This document shows positions 7,699-16,325 of a stretch of DNA of 48,024 nt, piece by piece. Origin of the DNA: Nitrospirota bacterium. GTDB lineage: Bacteria; Nitrospirota; UBA9217. Within the stretch, counting starts at the first letter, position 1, and every line of letters begins with the position of its first letter. The translations under genes were made by a program, and so were the position numbers. The notes beneath the pieces were generated by a model that did no database searches, was not told the DNA's origin, and saw only the letters and a program-made list of their open reading frames with translations. The DNA is taken from the NCBI GenBank assembly GCA_029858565.1, contig JAOUEV010000024.1, positions 1-48,024 on the forward strand, in the 5' to 3' direction.

Positions 7699-8553
7699 TT
7701 ACAACCGCACCGCGACCCCCCGCTCCTTCAGGTATTCCTTCGTCTGCCGGATCGTGTATTCCTTGAAGTGGAAGATCGAGGCCGCCAGGCAGGCGTCGGC
7801 CTTTGCCTTCACGAACCCGTCGTAGATATGCTCCAGATTGCCGACGCCGCCGGATGCGATGACCGGGATCGAGACCGCTTCGGACACCGCCCTGGTCAGC
7901 TCCAGGTCATATCCGGTCTTCTGTCCATCCTGGTTCATGCTGGTGAGCAGGATCTCTCCCGCCCCATACTCTTCCATCTTTTTTGCCCAGGCAACCGCGT
8001 CGATGCCCATGGGCTTTCTGCCGCCGTGAGTATACACTTCCCACATTGCGGATTGCGGATTGCCGATTGCGGATTCAGACAGGAACAAATCCTTATACTT
8101 CGGATCGTCGGCCCATTTGAGGGGCGGCTTGAAATCCGGGTCATGAGCGACGACGCGTTTGGCGTCTATGGCCACGACAATGCACTGGGAACCGAAGCGG
8201 TTGGACGCGGCTTTGATGAACTCGGGATCAAGGACCGCGGTGGTGTTGATCGAGACCTTGTCCGCGCCGGCAAGCAGCAGGTTCCGGATGTCGTCGAGCA
8301 CTTTGATGCCGCCGCCCACAGTGAGGGGCATGAAGACCTGCTCCGCGGTCCTGCGCACCACGTCAAGGATGATGCCCCGCTCCTCATGAGAGGCGGTGAT
8401 ATCCAGGAACGTGAGCTCGTCGGCGCCCTGTTCGTCATAAGCCTTGGCGATCTCCACCGGGTCTCCGGCGTCGCGCAGGTTCACGAAGCTCACGCCTTTG
8501 ACCACGCGGCCGGCTTTCACATCCAGGCAGGGAATGATACGTTTTGTCAGCAT
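7699..8553 (-). CDS. hisF: Imidazole glycerol phosphate synthase cyclase subunit, with an in-frame insertion
   Basis: HisF is the cyclase half of IGP synthase; with HisH-derived ammonia it converts PRFAR to IGP and AICAR. The (beta/alpha)8 barrel is complete. D11 ([12 protein letters not shown]) and D130 (VVAIDAKRV) are the catalytic aspartates, and phosphate-binding glycines are visible in TVGGGI and ASGGVGN. It has 284 residues where about 250-258 is usual. The excess is a stretch of roughly 35 residues (about 135-170) between AIDAKRV and WEVYTHGGR, in the loop after strand 5. Its last part, [10 protein letters not shown], is encoded by a GCGGATTGCGGATT repeat that elsewhere in the window is intergenic. 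It is the last gene of the minus-strand his operon. Whether the insertion affects activity is unknown. Confidence 0.95.
   Translation of the reverse strand: MLTKRIIPCLDVKAGRVVKGVSFVNLRDAGDPVEIAKAYDEQGADELTFLDITASHEERGIILDVVRRTAEQVFMPLTVGGGIKVLDDIRNLLLAGADKVSINTTAVLDPEFIKAASNRFGSQCIVVAIDAKRVVAHDPDFKPPLKWADDPKYKDLFLSESAIGNPQSAMWEVYTHGGRKPMGIDAVAWAKKMEEYGAGEILLTSMNQDGQKTGYDLELTRAVSEAVSIPVIASGGVGNLEHIYDGFVKAKADACLAASIFHFKEYTIRQTKEYLKERGVAVRL
8045..8075. repeat. In-frame GCGGATT repeat inside hisF
   Basis: ATTGCGGATTGCGGATTGCC and the rest of this 31-bp stretch contain four near-copies of a 7-8 nt word. The same word makes up the elements at 20515-20594 and 22819-22868. Here it is read in frame as residues of HisF just before WEVYTHGGR, where most HisF proteins have no such residues. 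Confidence 0.85.
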
Positions 8554-8597
8554 AGGAAGGTCACCATCCGATAGCGAATATCCTGTTCTCCCAGCAT

Positions 8598-8993
8598 TTA
8601 TTCTTCCCCGGTTTTGAACCGCATGCTCAGGAGAGGTATGTTTCTGAGCAATGGGGCCGAGAGCAGGTAAAGGAGCAACCCGACCGCGTCCGCGCCGAGA
8701 TCAAGGAGAGAAAAGTTCCTTTGAGGAAGAAAGTATTGAGCGATCTCTATCGCAAGTCCGTAGCCAAGAAGCGAGATCGCCTTGAGCCCGAGGAAATCCT
8801 TTTTTGGCCAGGAAAAGTCCACGAGCAGCGCAAGCGTGTAAAACGCGGCCAGATGGTTGATCTTGTCATTAATGTCCTTTGCGACCGGGACCTGCATGTT
8901 TGTTGTCGCGAGAAAGGAAATCGCGCATAAGGTTATTGCCAACATCACCCGATAGAGAAGGACCAGTTGTGATTTCCTCATAATGACTGACAA
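8598..8993 (-). CDS. VanZ-like membrane protein inside the his operon
   Basis: A 131-residue integral membrane protein of the VanZ-like family, whose members are small proteins with about four helices. The conserved pattern is visible: [15 protein letters not shown] (about 46-60), then E-I-A-Q-x-F-L-P-x-R ([15 protein letters not shown], about 81-95), followed by [13 protein letters not shown]. Family members are linked to teicoplanin resistance in VanA clusters, but most have no known role. The TTG start at 8993 is preferred because GGTGA lies six bases upstream inside the end of hisA; an ATG at 8981 lacks a ribosome binding site. It sits six bases after the hisA stop and 44 bp before hisF, so it is co-transcribed with histidine genes without an obvious functional link. 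Confidence 0.85.
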   Translation of the reverse strand: MSVIMRKSQLVLLYRVMLAITLCAISFLATTNMQVPVAKDINDKINHLAAFYTLALLVDFSWPKKDFLGLKAISLLGYGLAIEIAQYFLPQRNFSLLDLGADAVGLLLYLLSAPLLRNIPLLSMRFKTGEE

Positions 8994-8999
8994 GCGGTT

Positions 9000-9746
9000 T
9001 CACCGCGCGCATTGACTGTCGTTCATCTTGACGAAATCAATTGCCTCGCGAAGGTTCAGTGAGCCGCTGTAGATCGCTTTGCCCGTGATCACGCCGGAGA
9101 CGCCGGCATGGCGCACCGTGAGCAGGTTCTCGATGTCCTTCATGGTGTGCACGCCGCCCGAGGCGATGACCGGGATGTGCAGCGCCTTTGCCAGGTCGCG
9201 GGTCGCCTCGACGTTCGGGCCGGAGAGCATGCCGTCCCGCTTGATATCCGTGTAGATGATCGCGATGACGCCATGCTCCTGCATCTGGACCGCCAGGTCG
9301 ACCGCTTTCACCTTCGTGACCTCGGCCCATCCCTTGATTGCCACCAGGCCCTCTTTCGCGTCGATGCCCACAATGATCTTGCCCGGAAACGCCTTGCAGG
9401 CCTCCTGCACAAAGGCCGGGTTCTCGATGGCCGCGGTGCCAAGGATGATGCGATCGATGCCGATCGAGACCAGGGAGAGGATCGTGGCCATGTCGCGGAT
9501 CCCGCCGCCCACTTCGATGGGGATCCTGATGGCCTGCCGGATCGCCTTGATGGCGTCCAGGTTCTTGGGTACGCCGGCAAAGGCGCCGTTCAGGTCCACC
9601 ACGTGCAGGAGCTCCGCACCCTGAGACTCCCAGTGCTTTGCCATGGCGCCGGGGTCCTCGCCGTAGACCGTGGCTTTGTCCATGAGCCCCTGCTGGAGCC
9701 GGACGCATTTGCCTTCTTTAAGATCGATCGCGGGTATGATAAGCAT
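9000..9746 (-). CDS. hisA: Phosphoribosylformimino-AICAR ribotide isomerase
   Basis: HisA (248 residues) catalyses the Amadori rearrangement of ProFAR to PRFAR. It is a (beta/alpha)8 barrel related to HisF. D8 in [14 protein letters not shown] is the general base, the second half carries VGIDAKEG, and the phosphate-binding motifs EVGGGIRD and ASGGVHTM are intact. Length is typical. A ribosome binding site (GAGGT) precedes the ATG and merges with the end of the GGTAGCC repeat upstream. The gene follows hisH in the operon and is directly followed by the vanZ-like gene. Confidence 0.97.
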   Translation of the reverse strand: MLIIPAIDLKEGKCVRLQQGLMDKATVYGEDPGAMAKHWESQGAELLHVVDLNGAFAGVPKNLDAIKAIRQAIRIPIEVGGGIRDMATILSLVSIGIDRIILGTAAIENPAFVQEACKAFPGKIIVGIDAKEGLVAIKGWAEVTKVKAVDLAVQMQEHGVIAIIYTDIKRDGMLSGPNVEATRDLAKALHIPVIASGGVHTMKDIENLLTVRHAGVSGVITGKAIYSGSLNLREAIDFVKMNDSQCAR

Positions 9747-9754
9747 GTAAACCT

Positions 9755-9835
9755 CGGTAGCCGGTAGCCTGTTGCCGGTAGCCTGGAAATAAAAAGCGGT
9801 TGGTTTCCCGGCTACTGGACCCTGGCTACAGGACC
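9755..9835. repeat. Boundary element, GGTAGCC family (hisA-hisH)
   Basis: GGTAGCC occurs three times at 9755-9783, and inverted GGCTAC copies occur at 9810-9829. The element fills the whole hisA-hisH spacer on the minus-strand his transcript, ending at the hisH stop. Confidence 0.8.
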
Positions 9836-10453
9836 CTATCCTTTTTGTTCTCCAAAACGCTTAAGAATCGCAAGTCCCAGCGCCTGGCTCTTTTCCGGAT
9901 GGAACTGGGTCGCGAAGATGTTGTCCTTCCAGACGCTTGAAACGAATTCTGTCCCATAGTCGGTTGTTGTGGCGATGACTCCCTTGTCCTCAGGCACCAC
10001 ATGGAAGGAGTGGACAAAGTAAAAATGGCTGTTGTCCGGAACGTCCGCAAGGGCCGGTGGCCGGCGCTTGATGGACACCGAGTTCCAGCCCATGTGCGGG
10101 ATCTTCAGGTCCTTGTACTCGGGACCTTTGAAGCGAATAACCTTGCCTTTGATTATGTCCAGGCCTTTTGACAGGCCGAACTCCTCGCTCTCGGTGAACA
10201 GAAGTTGAAGCCCCAGGCAGATGCCGAGGAAGGGCTTGCCCGAAGCGATGCTCTTCTGCACCGCGTCGATCAAACCGTACTCCTCAAGGTTCCGCATGCA
10301 GTCCGGGAACGCGCCGACGCCCGGCAGCACGACCTTGGAAGCGTCGAGGATCGTATGGGGCTCGCGGGTCACCACTGCCTCGCGGCCCATGCGCTCGAAG
10401 CCTTTCTGCACGCTTCGCAGGTTTCCCATTCCGTAATCGATGATAGCAATCAT
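9836..10453 (-). CDS. hisH: Imidazole glycerol phosphate synthase glutaminase subunit
   Basis: HisH (205 residues) is the class I glutamine amidotransferase that feeds ammonia to HisF. The catalytic triad is visible as C79 in [11 protein letters not shown]185 and E187 in [10 protein letters not shown]. The oxyanion-strand region [11 protein letters not shown] (about 43-53) and [12 protein letters not shown] (about 143-154) match the family. Length is usual. It is separated from hisA and hisB downstream and upstream by two different repeat elements (GGTAGCC and ACACTGA types), but gene order and strand argue for a single his transcript. Confidence 0.97.
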   Translation of the reverse strand: MIAIIDYGMGNLRSVQKGFERMGREAVVTREPHTILDASKVVLPGVGAFPDCMRNLEEYGLIDAVQKSIASGKPFLGICLGLQLLFTESEEFGLSKGLDIIKGKVIRFKGPEYKDLKIPHMGWNSVSIKRRPPALADVPDNSHFYFVHSFHVVPEDKGVIATTTDYGTEFVSSVWKDNIFATQFHPEKSQALGLAILKRFGEQKG

Positions 10454-10465
10454 AACAGCCCTTTT

Positions 10466-10537
10466 GACACTGATGACACTGACAAATCCTGTGAACAGGT
10501 CGGTCTTTTCATAGTGTTCTTCAGTGTCCTCAGTGTC
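10466..10537. repeat. Boundary element, GACACTGA family (hisH-hisB)
   Basis: GACACTGATGACACTGAC (10466-10483) is answered by TCAGTGTCCTCAGTGTC (10521-10537), an inverted pair around a 37-nt spacer. It fills most of the hisH-hisB spacer. The same word recurs at 28367-28442 between livH and livM. Confidence 0.85.
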
Positions 10538-10545
10538 GAAAACTT

Positions 10546-11136
10546 CTAGATTTTGCCCTTCGTCGACAGCACTCCCTTGATCCGCCGATCGACCGTGGTC
10601 GCCTGGTCCAGGGCGCGTCCGAAGGCCTTGAAGATCCCTTCCAGCATGTGGTGCACGTCACGTCCGTAGAACAGGTTGATGTGCAGGTTCATGCCCGCGT
10701 GGTTGGCGACGGACTGGAAAAAATCCTCGGCAAGGCCGGGATCGAAGTCCTTGAGCTTGTACTTTTTCGGCAGGTCGACGTTGTACACGAGGAACGGCCT
10801 GCCCGAAAGGTCCAGCACCACCTGCGCCAGGGTCTCGTCCATGGGCACGGTGGCCTCGCCGTAGCGCCGGATGCCCTTGCTGTCTCCCAGGGCCTTCTTG
10901 AGCGCCTGGCCGAACGCGATCCCCAGGTCCTCGACCGAGTGATGGTCGTCGATGTGCGTATCGCCCTTTGCCTTGAGGGTCAGGTCAAAGAACCCGTGCT
11001 TGGCGATGTGCGAGAACATGTGGTCCATAAACGGCACGCCGGTCTTGATGCTGTACACGCCGGTGCCGTCCAGGTCCAGGGTGATCCTGATGTCGGTCTC
11101 TTTGGTCTTTCGGTCGATCGTTGTTTTACGGGCCAT
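10546..11136 (-). CDS. hisB: Imidazoleglycerol-phosphate dehydratase
   Basis: Monofunctional HisB (196 residues) dehydrates IGP to imidazole-acetol phosphate, using two Mn ions. The metal-binding His clusters typical of the family are present: [10 protein letters not shown] (about 42-51), [12 protein letters not shown] (about 61-72), and in the second repeat [14 protein letters not shown] and [14 protein letters not shown]. There is no fused phosphatase domain, so histidinol-phosphate phosphatase must be encoded elsewhere. A GGGGGTT stretch precedes the ATG. It lies between hisC upstream and hisH downstream, with repeat elements on both sides. Confidence 0.97.
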   Translation of the reverse strand: MARKTTIDRKTKETDIRITLDLDGTGVYSIKTGVPFMDHMFSHIAKHGFFDLTLKAKGDTHIDDHHSVEDLGIAFGQALKKALGDSKGIRRYGEATVPMDETLAQVVLDLSGRPFLVYNVDLPKKYKLKDFDPGLAEDFFQSVANHAGMNLHINLFYGRDVHHMLEGIFKAFGRALDQATTVDRRIKGVLSTKGKI

Positions 11137-11174
11137 AGAACCCCCAAAAAATCAAGAGCAGGATTATTATGAAC

Positions 11175-11249
11175 AAGGATTAATAGGATTAAGGATCAGA
11201 GGTCGTAATCCTGCTAATCCTCTAATCCGGGGCTGCTGTATTAATCCTT
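11175..11249. repeat. Boundary element, GGATTA family (hisB-hisC)
   Basis: AGGATTAATAGGATTAAGGA (11176-11195) is followed by inverted copies TAATCCTGCTAATCCTCTAA (11206-11225) and TTAATCCTT (11241-11249). The last copy overlaps the end of hisC: read on the minus strand AAGGATTAA supplies the final Lys, Asp and stop codon of that gene. Confidence 0.85.
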
Positions 11250-12314
11250 GCTTAAGATGCTTCTCAGGTTCTTCAGGAATTCTCTGTTCTGCGCCGGTGT
11301 TCCGATGGTCACCCGCAGGCAGCCTTTGAGCGGGCCCGGGCGGTCGAGGTTCTTCACCAGGATGCCGCGCTTCTTGAGCGCCTGAAAGACCTTGGTTGCG
11401 TCCTTCTCGATCCAGATCAGCAGAAAGTTCGTTTCCGAAGGAAAGGGGGTGACCCCCGGAGTCCTGAGAAGGGCCTGGTACAGCTTCGTGCGCTCTGCAA
11501 CAAGGACCGCGATCTGCTGGTCCAGCACCTTGCGCTGCCTGAGCGCTGCGAGCCCGGCTGCCTGGGAAAGCGCATTGATGTTGTAGGGCAGCCTGACCTT
11601 GTTCAACTCGTCAACAACGGCCGGTGCTGCCGTGAGAACGCCGATCCTGAGCCCCGCGAGGCCGATCTTGGACAGCGTGCGCAGGACGATCATGTTCGGA
11701 TGCTTGGAGAGCTGCGGGAGCCACGATCTGCCAGAAAAACTGTAGTAGGCCTCGTCGATCACCACGGCCGCGTTCACGTTGAGCAGGACCTTGCGGACCG
11801 CATCGTCGGAATAGCGGTTGCCGGTCGGGTTGTTCGGGCTGGCGAGAAAGACCACTCGTGCACCGGTCTGGCGCGCTTTTTTAATGACCGCGTCCGCGTC
11901 AAGATCGAACTCCCCGGTCAGCGGCACGGTCACGACATCCTGGGACAGCGCCCGCGCAGTGATCTCATACATTGCAAAGGTCGGCGACGGGGCAAGCACC
12001 GGCCCGCCAAAGGCGAGAATGATCGCCTGGATCAGTTCGTCGGACCCGTTGCCCAGGAGCATCCGGTCCGGCCGAATGTTCCACATCGCGCCGATCGCAG
12101 ACTTCAGCTTCTTTGCCGTCGGATCGGGATAGAGGTTCAGCGGTGCAGAGGAAAGCGAGGCTGCCAGCTCCCGCCGGGCCGCGGAGGGAAGCGGGTAGGG
12201 GTTCTCCATCGCATCGAGCTTGATGCGCACCGGGGTCTCGTCGACATGGTAGGCTTTGAGCGCCCGTACCGCGGGTTTGACGAGCCCGACGACGGCTGAT
12301 GATGATCTCTTCAT
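11241..12314 (-). CDS. hisC: Histidinol-phosphate aminotransferase
   Basis: HisC (357 residues) is a fold-type I PLP enzyme that transaminates imidazole-acetol phosphate with glutamate. The PLP lysine is K216 in RTLSKIGLAGLRIG. NNPTGN (161-166) and VIDEAYYSFSG (185-195) are the usual cofactor-contacting motifs, and LLGNGSDELI (86-95) contacts the phosphate. It is the first gene of the minus-strand his operon. No ribosome binding site is present upstream of ATG 12314. A TATATT -10 ends only eight bases before the start codon, so the mRNA is probably leaderless. The stop codon is formed by the first unit of a GGATTA repeat. Confidence 0.96.
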   Translation of the reverse strand: MKRSSSAVVGLVKPAVRALKAYHVDETPVRIKLDAMENPYPLPSAARRELAASLSSAPLNLYPDPTAKKLKSAIGAMWNIRPDRMLLGNGSDELIQAIILAFGGPVLAPSPTFAMYEITARALSQDVVTVPLTGEFDLDADAVIKKARQTGARVVFLASPNNPTGNRYSDDAVRKVLLNVNAAVVIDEAYYSFSGRSWLPQLSKHPNMIVLRTLSKIGLAGLRIGVLTAAPAVVDELNKVRLPYNINALSQAAGLAALRQRKVLDQQIAVLVAERTKLYQALLRTPGVTPFPSETNFLLIWIEKDATKVFQALKKRGILVKNLDRPGPLKGCLRVTIGTPAQNREFLKNLRSILSKD

Positions 12315-12322
12315 GGAACGAT

Positions 12323-12351
12323 AATATACCGGAAAGGAAGGGGGGGTACAA
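12323..12351 (-). promoter_or_regulatory. his operon promoter, probably giving a leaderless hisC mRNA
   Basis: On the minus strand TTGTAC (12351-12346), a 17-bp spacer and TATATT (12328-12323) lie directly in front of hisC. With transcription starting about seven bases after the -10, the 5' end would fall at or within a base or two of the ATG. Confidence 0.55.
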
Positions 12352-12390
12352 GGGGAAAAAGGTCGCCTGCCGCAGGTATCGCCTGTGAAT

Positions 12391-12426
12391 AAAAAAGGCA
12401 GGTTCCCCGGGGGAACCTGCCTTTTT
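12391..12426 (-). terminator. Intrinsic terminator of the cold-shock gene
   Basis: A long stem (GGCAGGTTCCCC / GGGGAACCTGCC, read either way) is flanked by A- and T-tracts. It lies 18 bp past the cold-shock gene stop and just upstream of the hisC promoter, insulating the his operon from read-through. Confidence 0.9.
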
Positions 12427-12444
12427 GCGAGGTCGTCTTGGTTA

Positions 12445-12645
12445 CTACGCCTTTACGACATTCGCCGCTTTCGGGCCCTTGGGGCTGTCTTCGACATCGA
12501 ACGTCACAGCCTGACCTTCGGCCAGCGACTTGAAGCCGCTGTCCTGGATCGCGGAAAAGTGGACAAACACATCACTGCCGTCCTCGCTTGCAATGAAGCC
12601 AAAACCCTTGGCGTCATTGAACCACTTCACGGTTCCTTTTGCCAT
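12445..12645 (-). CDS. Cold-shock protein (CspA family)
   Basis: A 66-residue single cold-shock domain, an OB-fold RNA/ssDNA chaperone. RNP1 (KGFGFI) and RNP2 (VFVHF) are intact: [18 protein letters not shown], then [11 protein letters not shown] longer in-frame extension upstream is rejected because AGGAGGT precedes ATG 12645 and the domain starts there. The gene has its own promoter roughly 115 bp upstream, giving a long 5' UTR as is common for csp genes, where the leader folding controls expression at low temperature. It ends in a strong terminator. Which csp paralog it is cannot be told. Confidence 0.95.
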   Translation of the reverse strand: MAKGTVKWFNDAKGFGFIASEDGSDVFVHFSAIQDSGFKSLAEGQAVTFDVEDSPKGPKAANVVKA

Positions 12646-12760
12646 GTTCGCGCTACCTCCTTCCGTGAAATTTGACGCGTGCGGAGTCTGTCCACAAAAA
12701 AAAACCACAAAGCGTGGAGCTTTGCGGCCTGTTAGAACGACAAAGACTTCCGAACGACGG

Positions 12761-12792
12761 ATTATAATCGCATTGCCTTGCGGAAAAGTCAA
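12761..12792 (-). promoter_or_regulatory. Probable cold-shock gene promoter
   Basis: On the minus strand, TTGACT (12792-12787) and a perfect TATAAT (12766-12761) are separated by 20 bp, longer than ideal. The predicted 5' UTR is about 110 nt. Confidence 0.5.
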
Positions 12793-12832
12793 GCACATTT
12801 TTTCGGTCAGCGGGACCTCCTGCTTGCACCGG

Positions 12833-13192
12833 TCACCAGACTTCTTCGTCCTCTTTGCGCCACGCGGGATCGACGAGGCAGATAAACACCAGGTCCCGGG
12901 TTCCGGGGTTGTGTATCTGCTGTTTCGCGCCGGGCGGGATATAGACCGTATCCCCGGGAAGGACCGGAGATGTCTCGCCATCGATATGCATGATCCCTTC
13001 GCCTTCCATGATAAAATAGACCTCCGAGGTGGTGAGCCGGTGCAGGCGCGTGGTCACTCCCGGCCGAACGATCGCGTGCGCAAGGCTGTAGCGGAGTTTT
13101 AGGTCCGCCTTGTCCGGATGGAGCAGCTCGCGGAGGATGCTGTTGTCGCCGGCTATGAATTCCGGGCACTCCGTAAGACGACGAATGAGCAT
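12833..13192 (-). CDS. Single-domain cupin protein
   Basis: A 119-residue small beta-barrel cupin. Cupin motif 1 is recognisable around [24 protein letters not shown] (H and E metal ligands) and motif 2 around [19 protein letters not shown] (H ligand). Such proteins bind a metal or small ligand and range from isomerases to sensors; no substrate can be named. The ATG at 13192 with GGAAG just upstream is preferred; a longer form from a GTG at 13234 would overlap the upstream kinase gene and add a basic tail. It lies 25 bp after the hybrid kinase gene on the same strand and is probably co-transcribed. Confidence 0.8.
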   Translation of the reverse strand: MLIRRLTECPEFIAGDNSILRELLHPDKADLKLRYSLAHAIVRPGVTTRLHRLTTSEVYFIMEGEGIMHIDGETSPVLPGDTVYIPPGAKQQIHNPGTRDLVFICLVDPAWRKEDEEVW

Positions 13193-13217
13193 GATCTTCC
13201 TTTTCAACTTCAGGCGT

Positions 13218-15461
13218 TCAGGCTTCCGGTTCACTGTCCTTGATGACCCTGGCCACGACCTCTCCCAATTCCCGTATGCGGTAGGGTTTGCTTACCATAC
13301 CTTTAAAGCCGTAAGCCTGGAAATCAGCCATGATCGGGTCCTGAGAATAACCGCTCGAAACGATCGCTTTCACCTCGGGGTCCAGCTCCCGGATGCGGGC
13401 GACCGTGTCCTGGCCTCCCATGCCGCCGGGAATGGTAAGGTCCATGATCACCGCATCAAAGGGTGCGCCTGACTCGCGTGCCGCGAAGTAGCTTTCGATA
13501 GCCTCGCTTCCGTCGCTTACCGCGGTCACGGTATACCCCAGCCGTGTCAGCATATCAGCGGTCGTGTCGCGCATGTCCGCGTCATCGTCCATGATCAGCA
13601 CCCTGCCCGATCCCTGCGCGATCTTGCCGGCCCGCGAGGGCGGGGCGGCCTTGCTTTCCGAGGCCGGGAGGAACAGGGAAAATTGCGCGCCCTTGCCGAG
13701 TTCCGACGTGACCGTGATGTGACCGTCATGGCGCCGGATGATCGAAAAGGTCGCTGCCAGTCCGAGACCGCTTCCCTTCTGCTTGGTGGTGAAGTAAGGA
13801 TCGAAAATCTTCGGCAAGTGCTCTTTCGGGATGCCCGTGCCCTCATCGCTTATTGTTACCTTGACGTATCTGCCTGCTTTGAGCGGAGGTGCATCACGCT
13901 CCCCGATGTTTACGTTCTCGCCGACGATGCGGATGATCCCGCCGTCGGGCATGGCCTGGTCCGCGTTGATCAGGATATTGCTGAAGACCTGCATCATCTG
14001 TCCCTCATCGGCGTCCACGGCCCAAAGGTCAGCGGGAAGCGAAAGCTCATGCAGGACCCGGGAGCCGTGGAGCGAGAAACCCGCGGCCTCGGCTATGACC
14101 GCGGAAAGCGAGGTCGGGCGCTTCACCGGCGCACCGCCGCGGGAGAAGGTGAGCAGCTGCTGGGTAAGCTCCTGGGCGCGGATCGACGCGCTCTCGGCCT
14201 TGGTCAGCTGGGTATAGGCCCGGCTTCCCGGATCGACATCGATCATCGCCATGGAGATATTGCCCATGATGGCACCGAGGAGATTGTTGAAGTCATGGGC
14301 GATCCCGCCGGCCAGCAGTCCAAGGGATTCGAGCTTTTGGATCCGGGCGAGTTCTCCCTCCATGCGGACACGCTCGGCGATCTCGAACTGCAGATGCTGG
14401 TTCGCTTCCTGGAGTTCCGAGGTGCGCTCGTCGACCAGACATTCGAGCTGCTCCCGGTGGCGGTTCAGTTCTTCCTCGCTCCGCTTCCGGCTCGTGATGT
14501 CCCGGATGATGCTGATCATGGCAATGGGCGTGCCTTGTGCATTGTTCACCAGTGACGTGGAGAGCCAGATCGGGAAGTCATGGCCGTCCTTGTGATGGAC
14601 GAGTACCTCGCCGCTCCACCGGCCTTTTTCCCGAAGCGCCGGAAGGATCTCATCGCTGGCAAAGCCGGCGTCCACGTTCAGATGGTCTACCTGCGTGCCT
14701 GTAAGTTCGTCAGAGCTGTAACCGTATATTTCCTCAACAGCCTTGTTGGAATAAATGATATGCCCGTTCAGGTCAACGATCTGAACACCATCCATGGCCT
14801 CTTCGATGGCCGTAGAGAAAAGCTTCAGGTTCTCTTCAAAACGTTTATGCTCGGTGATATCCCGGACAGCTTCAATGCCCGCAACGATCTCACCCCGCGC
14901 GTTCCGGAGGGGTGCTGAATTGATCTCGATGTGGATGGTCCCGCGCTCACTGCTGCGGGTCTTTTCCAGGGTGTGCATCCGGCCGTCCGCACAGGAGCGG
15001 GCTACCGGACATTCGGGACAAAGGCTGGTCCGGTTGGAATAGGCCTCATAGCAGGTCTTGCCGAGATGGTCTCCCACAAGGGCCTTGTGCACCTGGTTCT
15101 GATAGAGGATGCGGTAGTTGCGGTCCTGGATGCTGATCCCGTCGGGGATCGCGGCGATGACCGCCTCGGACCGGGCTTTCTCGTCCTCCAGATTGGCAAG
15201 CGCGGTGCGGAGCCTTTCTTCCGCTCGCTTGCGGCGGGCCAGCGTACTGCTGATCACGGTGCCGAAGAGGAAAAAGGAGAGGAGGACAAATAAGCGGAAA
15301 TAAAGTTCGTGGGGAGATATTTCGGTGATAAGTGATTCGATGAACGTGCCGACGCCGAAGACCCAGGCGTCTATGGCAGCGTCCATGATCCAAACGCCGA
15401 TCGCGCCAAGAAGGGACAGCAGTACGACCTTGTCTTCATAGCGAATCTTGGGATGTTTCAT
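13218..15461 (-). CDS. Membrane-bound PAS-PAS hybrid histidine kinase
   Basis: A 747-residue hybrid sensor kinase. Two membrane segments lie near 12-33 and 53-75. PAS1 (about 98-205) carries a Cys-rich loop LCPECPVARSC, and PAS2 (about 212-325) is standard; both end in an RDIT-type PAC motif. A short coiled coil follows (about 325-375). The dimerisation domain has the phospho-acceptor H389 in GGIAHDFNN. The GHKL ATPase domain shows NADQAMPDGG, DEGTGIP and KGSGLGLA. A C-terminal receiver (about 627-747) has D674 in VIMDLTIPGG and K725 in SKP. It thus phosphorylates its own receiver; no separate response regulator is adjacent. The Cys motif in PAS1 resembles that of two small PAS-like proteins near the chemoreceptor gene. 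Signal unknown. Confidence 0.93.
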   Translation of the reverse strand: MKHPKIRYEDKVVLLSLLGAIGVWIMDAAIDAWVFGVGTFIESLITEISPHELYFRLFVLLSFFLFGTVISSTLARRKRAEERLRTALANLEDEKARSEAVIAAIPDGISIQDRNYRILYQNQVHKALVGDHLGKTCYEAYSNRTSLCPECPVARSCADGRMHTLEKTRSSERGTIHIEINSAPLRNARGEIVAGIEAVRDITEHKRFEENLKLFSTAIEEAMDGVQIVDLNGHIIYSNKAVEEIYGYSSDELTGTQVDHLNVDAGFASDEILPALREKGRWSGEVLVHHKDGHDFPIWLSTSLVNNAQGTPIAMISIIRDITSRKRSEEELNRHREQLECLVDERTSELQEANQHLQFEIAERVRMEGELARIQKLESLGLLAGGIAHDFNNLLGAIMGNISMAMIDVDPGSRAYTQLTKAESASIRAQELTQQLLTFSRGGAPVKRPTSLSAVIAEAAGFSLHGSRVLHELSLPADLWAVDADEGQMMQVFSNILINADQAMPDGGIIRIVGENVNIGERDAPPLKAGRYVKVTISDEGTGIPKEHLPKIFDPYFTTKQKGSGLGLAATFSIIRRHDGHITVTSELGKGAQFSLFLPASESKAAPPSRAGKIAQGSGRVLIMDDDADMRDTTADMLTRLGYTVTAVSDGSEAIESYFAARESGAPFDAVIMDLTIPGGMGGQDTVARIRELDPEVKAIVSSGYSQDPIMADFQAYGFKGMVSKPYRIRELGEVVARVIKDSEPEA

Positions 15462-15584
15462 GAGCAGACCTCGTGCTCCGGAGGAAGGTACGAGGAAGTC
15501 TATCGCAGCATGGAGCGTTTGTCAACGGAAAGCGGAGATCGCGAAAGCGGAGATCGAGGCAGGGCTCCGGCCGCGTGTTGACCA

Positions 15585-15628
15585 GAAAAAACGCGAGAGG
15601 TGCCCTCGTGAAGAACACCCCTCGCGGT
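15585..15628 (-). terminator. Intrinsic terminator after the TPR lipoprotein gene
   Basis: On the minus strand CGCGAGGGGTG pairs with CACCTCTCGCG, with an internal CTTCACGAG loop region, followed by TTTTTT. It lies 52 bp past the TPR gene stop. Confidence 0.8.
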
Positions 15629-15679
15629 TACCGGATTCCCTGTTTGCGGTAGGGACAGCGCATGGATGCGCGAACCCTT

Positions 15680-16240
15680 CTATTTCATTGCCTGCAGGTT
15701 CTGGATTTCCTGGCGGATCTGGATGGCGTCAGGCGCTCCCGGTGCCAGAGCGAGATATTTTTCGAACATCTTGATGCCTTCGGCACGCCGGTTCAGATCA
15801 AAGGCGAGCACGACTCCCGAGTTCCTGTTGGCGTTAATATGGTCGGGTTTGAGCTTCAGGGCTTTCCGGTACTCCTCCAGCGCTTTCTCCGGCTGGCCCA
15901 CGCCGCGGTAGCAGGTTCCCATGTCGACACGGACATCAACATTCTTGGGATCGATCTCCAGGGAGCGCTGATAGGAAATGATGGCGTCGGAGAATCGCTG
16001 GGCGTCCATCTGTGCATTGCCCAGGGCTATCCAGCCGTTGGCGTTCTTCGGGTTCTCCCTGACCAGCGCCTCAAGGTGTTTGATCTCCTCGGCGCTTTTG
16101 ACCATCACCGGCGGAGCGACGATCTGGCTGCCCTGTCCTGCCTGGCCCTGGCCCCACTGTGATGATTGCTGCTGCTTGCAGCCGGAAAGCATCGGAAGGA
16201 ACATGAAAATCGTTGCAACGATCATGACACGTTTCAGCAT
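15680..16240 (-). CDS. TPR-repeat lipoprotein
   Basis: A 186-residue lipoprotein. A signal peptide with lipobox MLSGC (lipidation at C21) is followed by a Gln/Gly/Ser-rich linker (QQQSSQWGQGQAGQGSQ). Three TPR units span about 55-165, with typical NGWIALGNAQMDAQRFSDAI, VRVDMGTCYRGVGQ and PEKALEEYRKALKLKP helices. TPR proteins scaffold protein-protein contacts; the partner is unknown. The ATG is preceded by GGAGGT. It has its own strong promoter and its own terminator, so it is a single-gene unit, divergent from rho. Confidence 0.9.
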   Translation of the reverse strand: MLKRVMIVATIFMFLPMLSGCKQQQSSQWGQGQAGQGSQIVAPPVMVKSAEEIKHLEALVRENPKNANGWIALGNAQMDAQRFSDAIISYQRSLEIDPKNVDVRVDMGTCYRGVGQPEKALEEYRKALKLKPDHINANRNSGVVLAFDLNRRAEGIKMFEKYLALAPGAPDAIQIRQEIQNLQAMK

Positions 16241-16295
16241 CTGGTGGAACCTCCTGGAGCGCGGAGCATTGTCAGGCGTCCGCGAATATTGGGGA

Positions 16296-16325
16296 CTTAT
16301 ACCATGAATTCCCCGGGTTTGTCAA
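16296..16325 (-). promoter_or_regulatory. Promoter of the TPR lipoprotein gene
   Basis: On the minus strand TTGACA (16325-16320), an 18-bp spacer and TATAAG (16301-16296) form a near-consensus sigma70 promoter. The transcript would carry a UTR of about 48 nt with GGAGGT before the ATG. Confidence 0.7.

Noticed and set aside
12445-12981. 178-residue form of the cold-shock protein
   Set aside because: The extra 112 residues cover the promoter and leader; a good ribosome binding site sits before the 66-residue form.
15523-15560. Small repeat AAGCGGAGATCG upstream of the hybrid kinase gene
   Set aside because: Two direct copies only, without inverted partners, so it was not listed as a boundary element.
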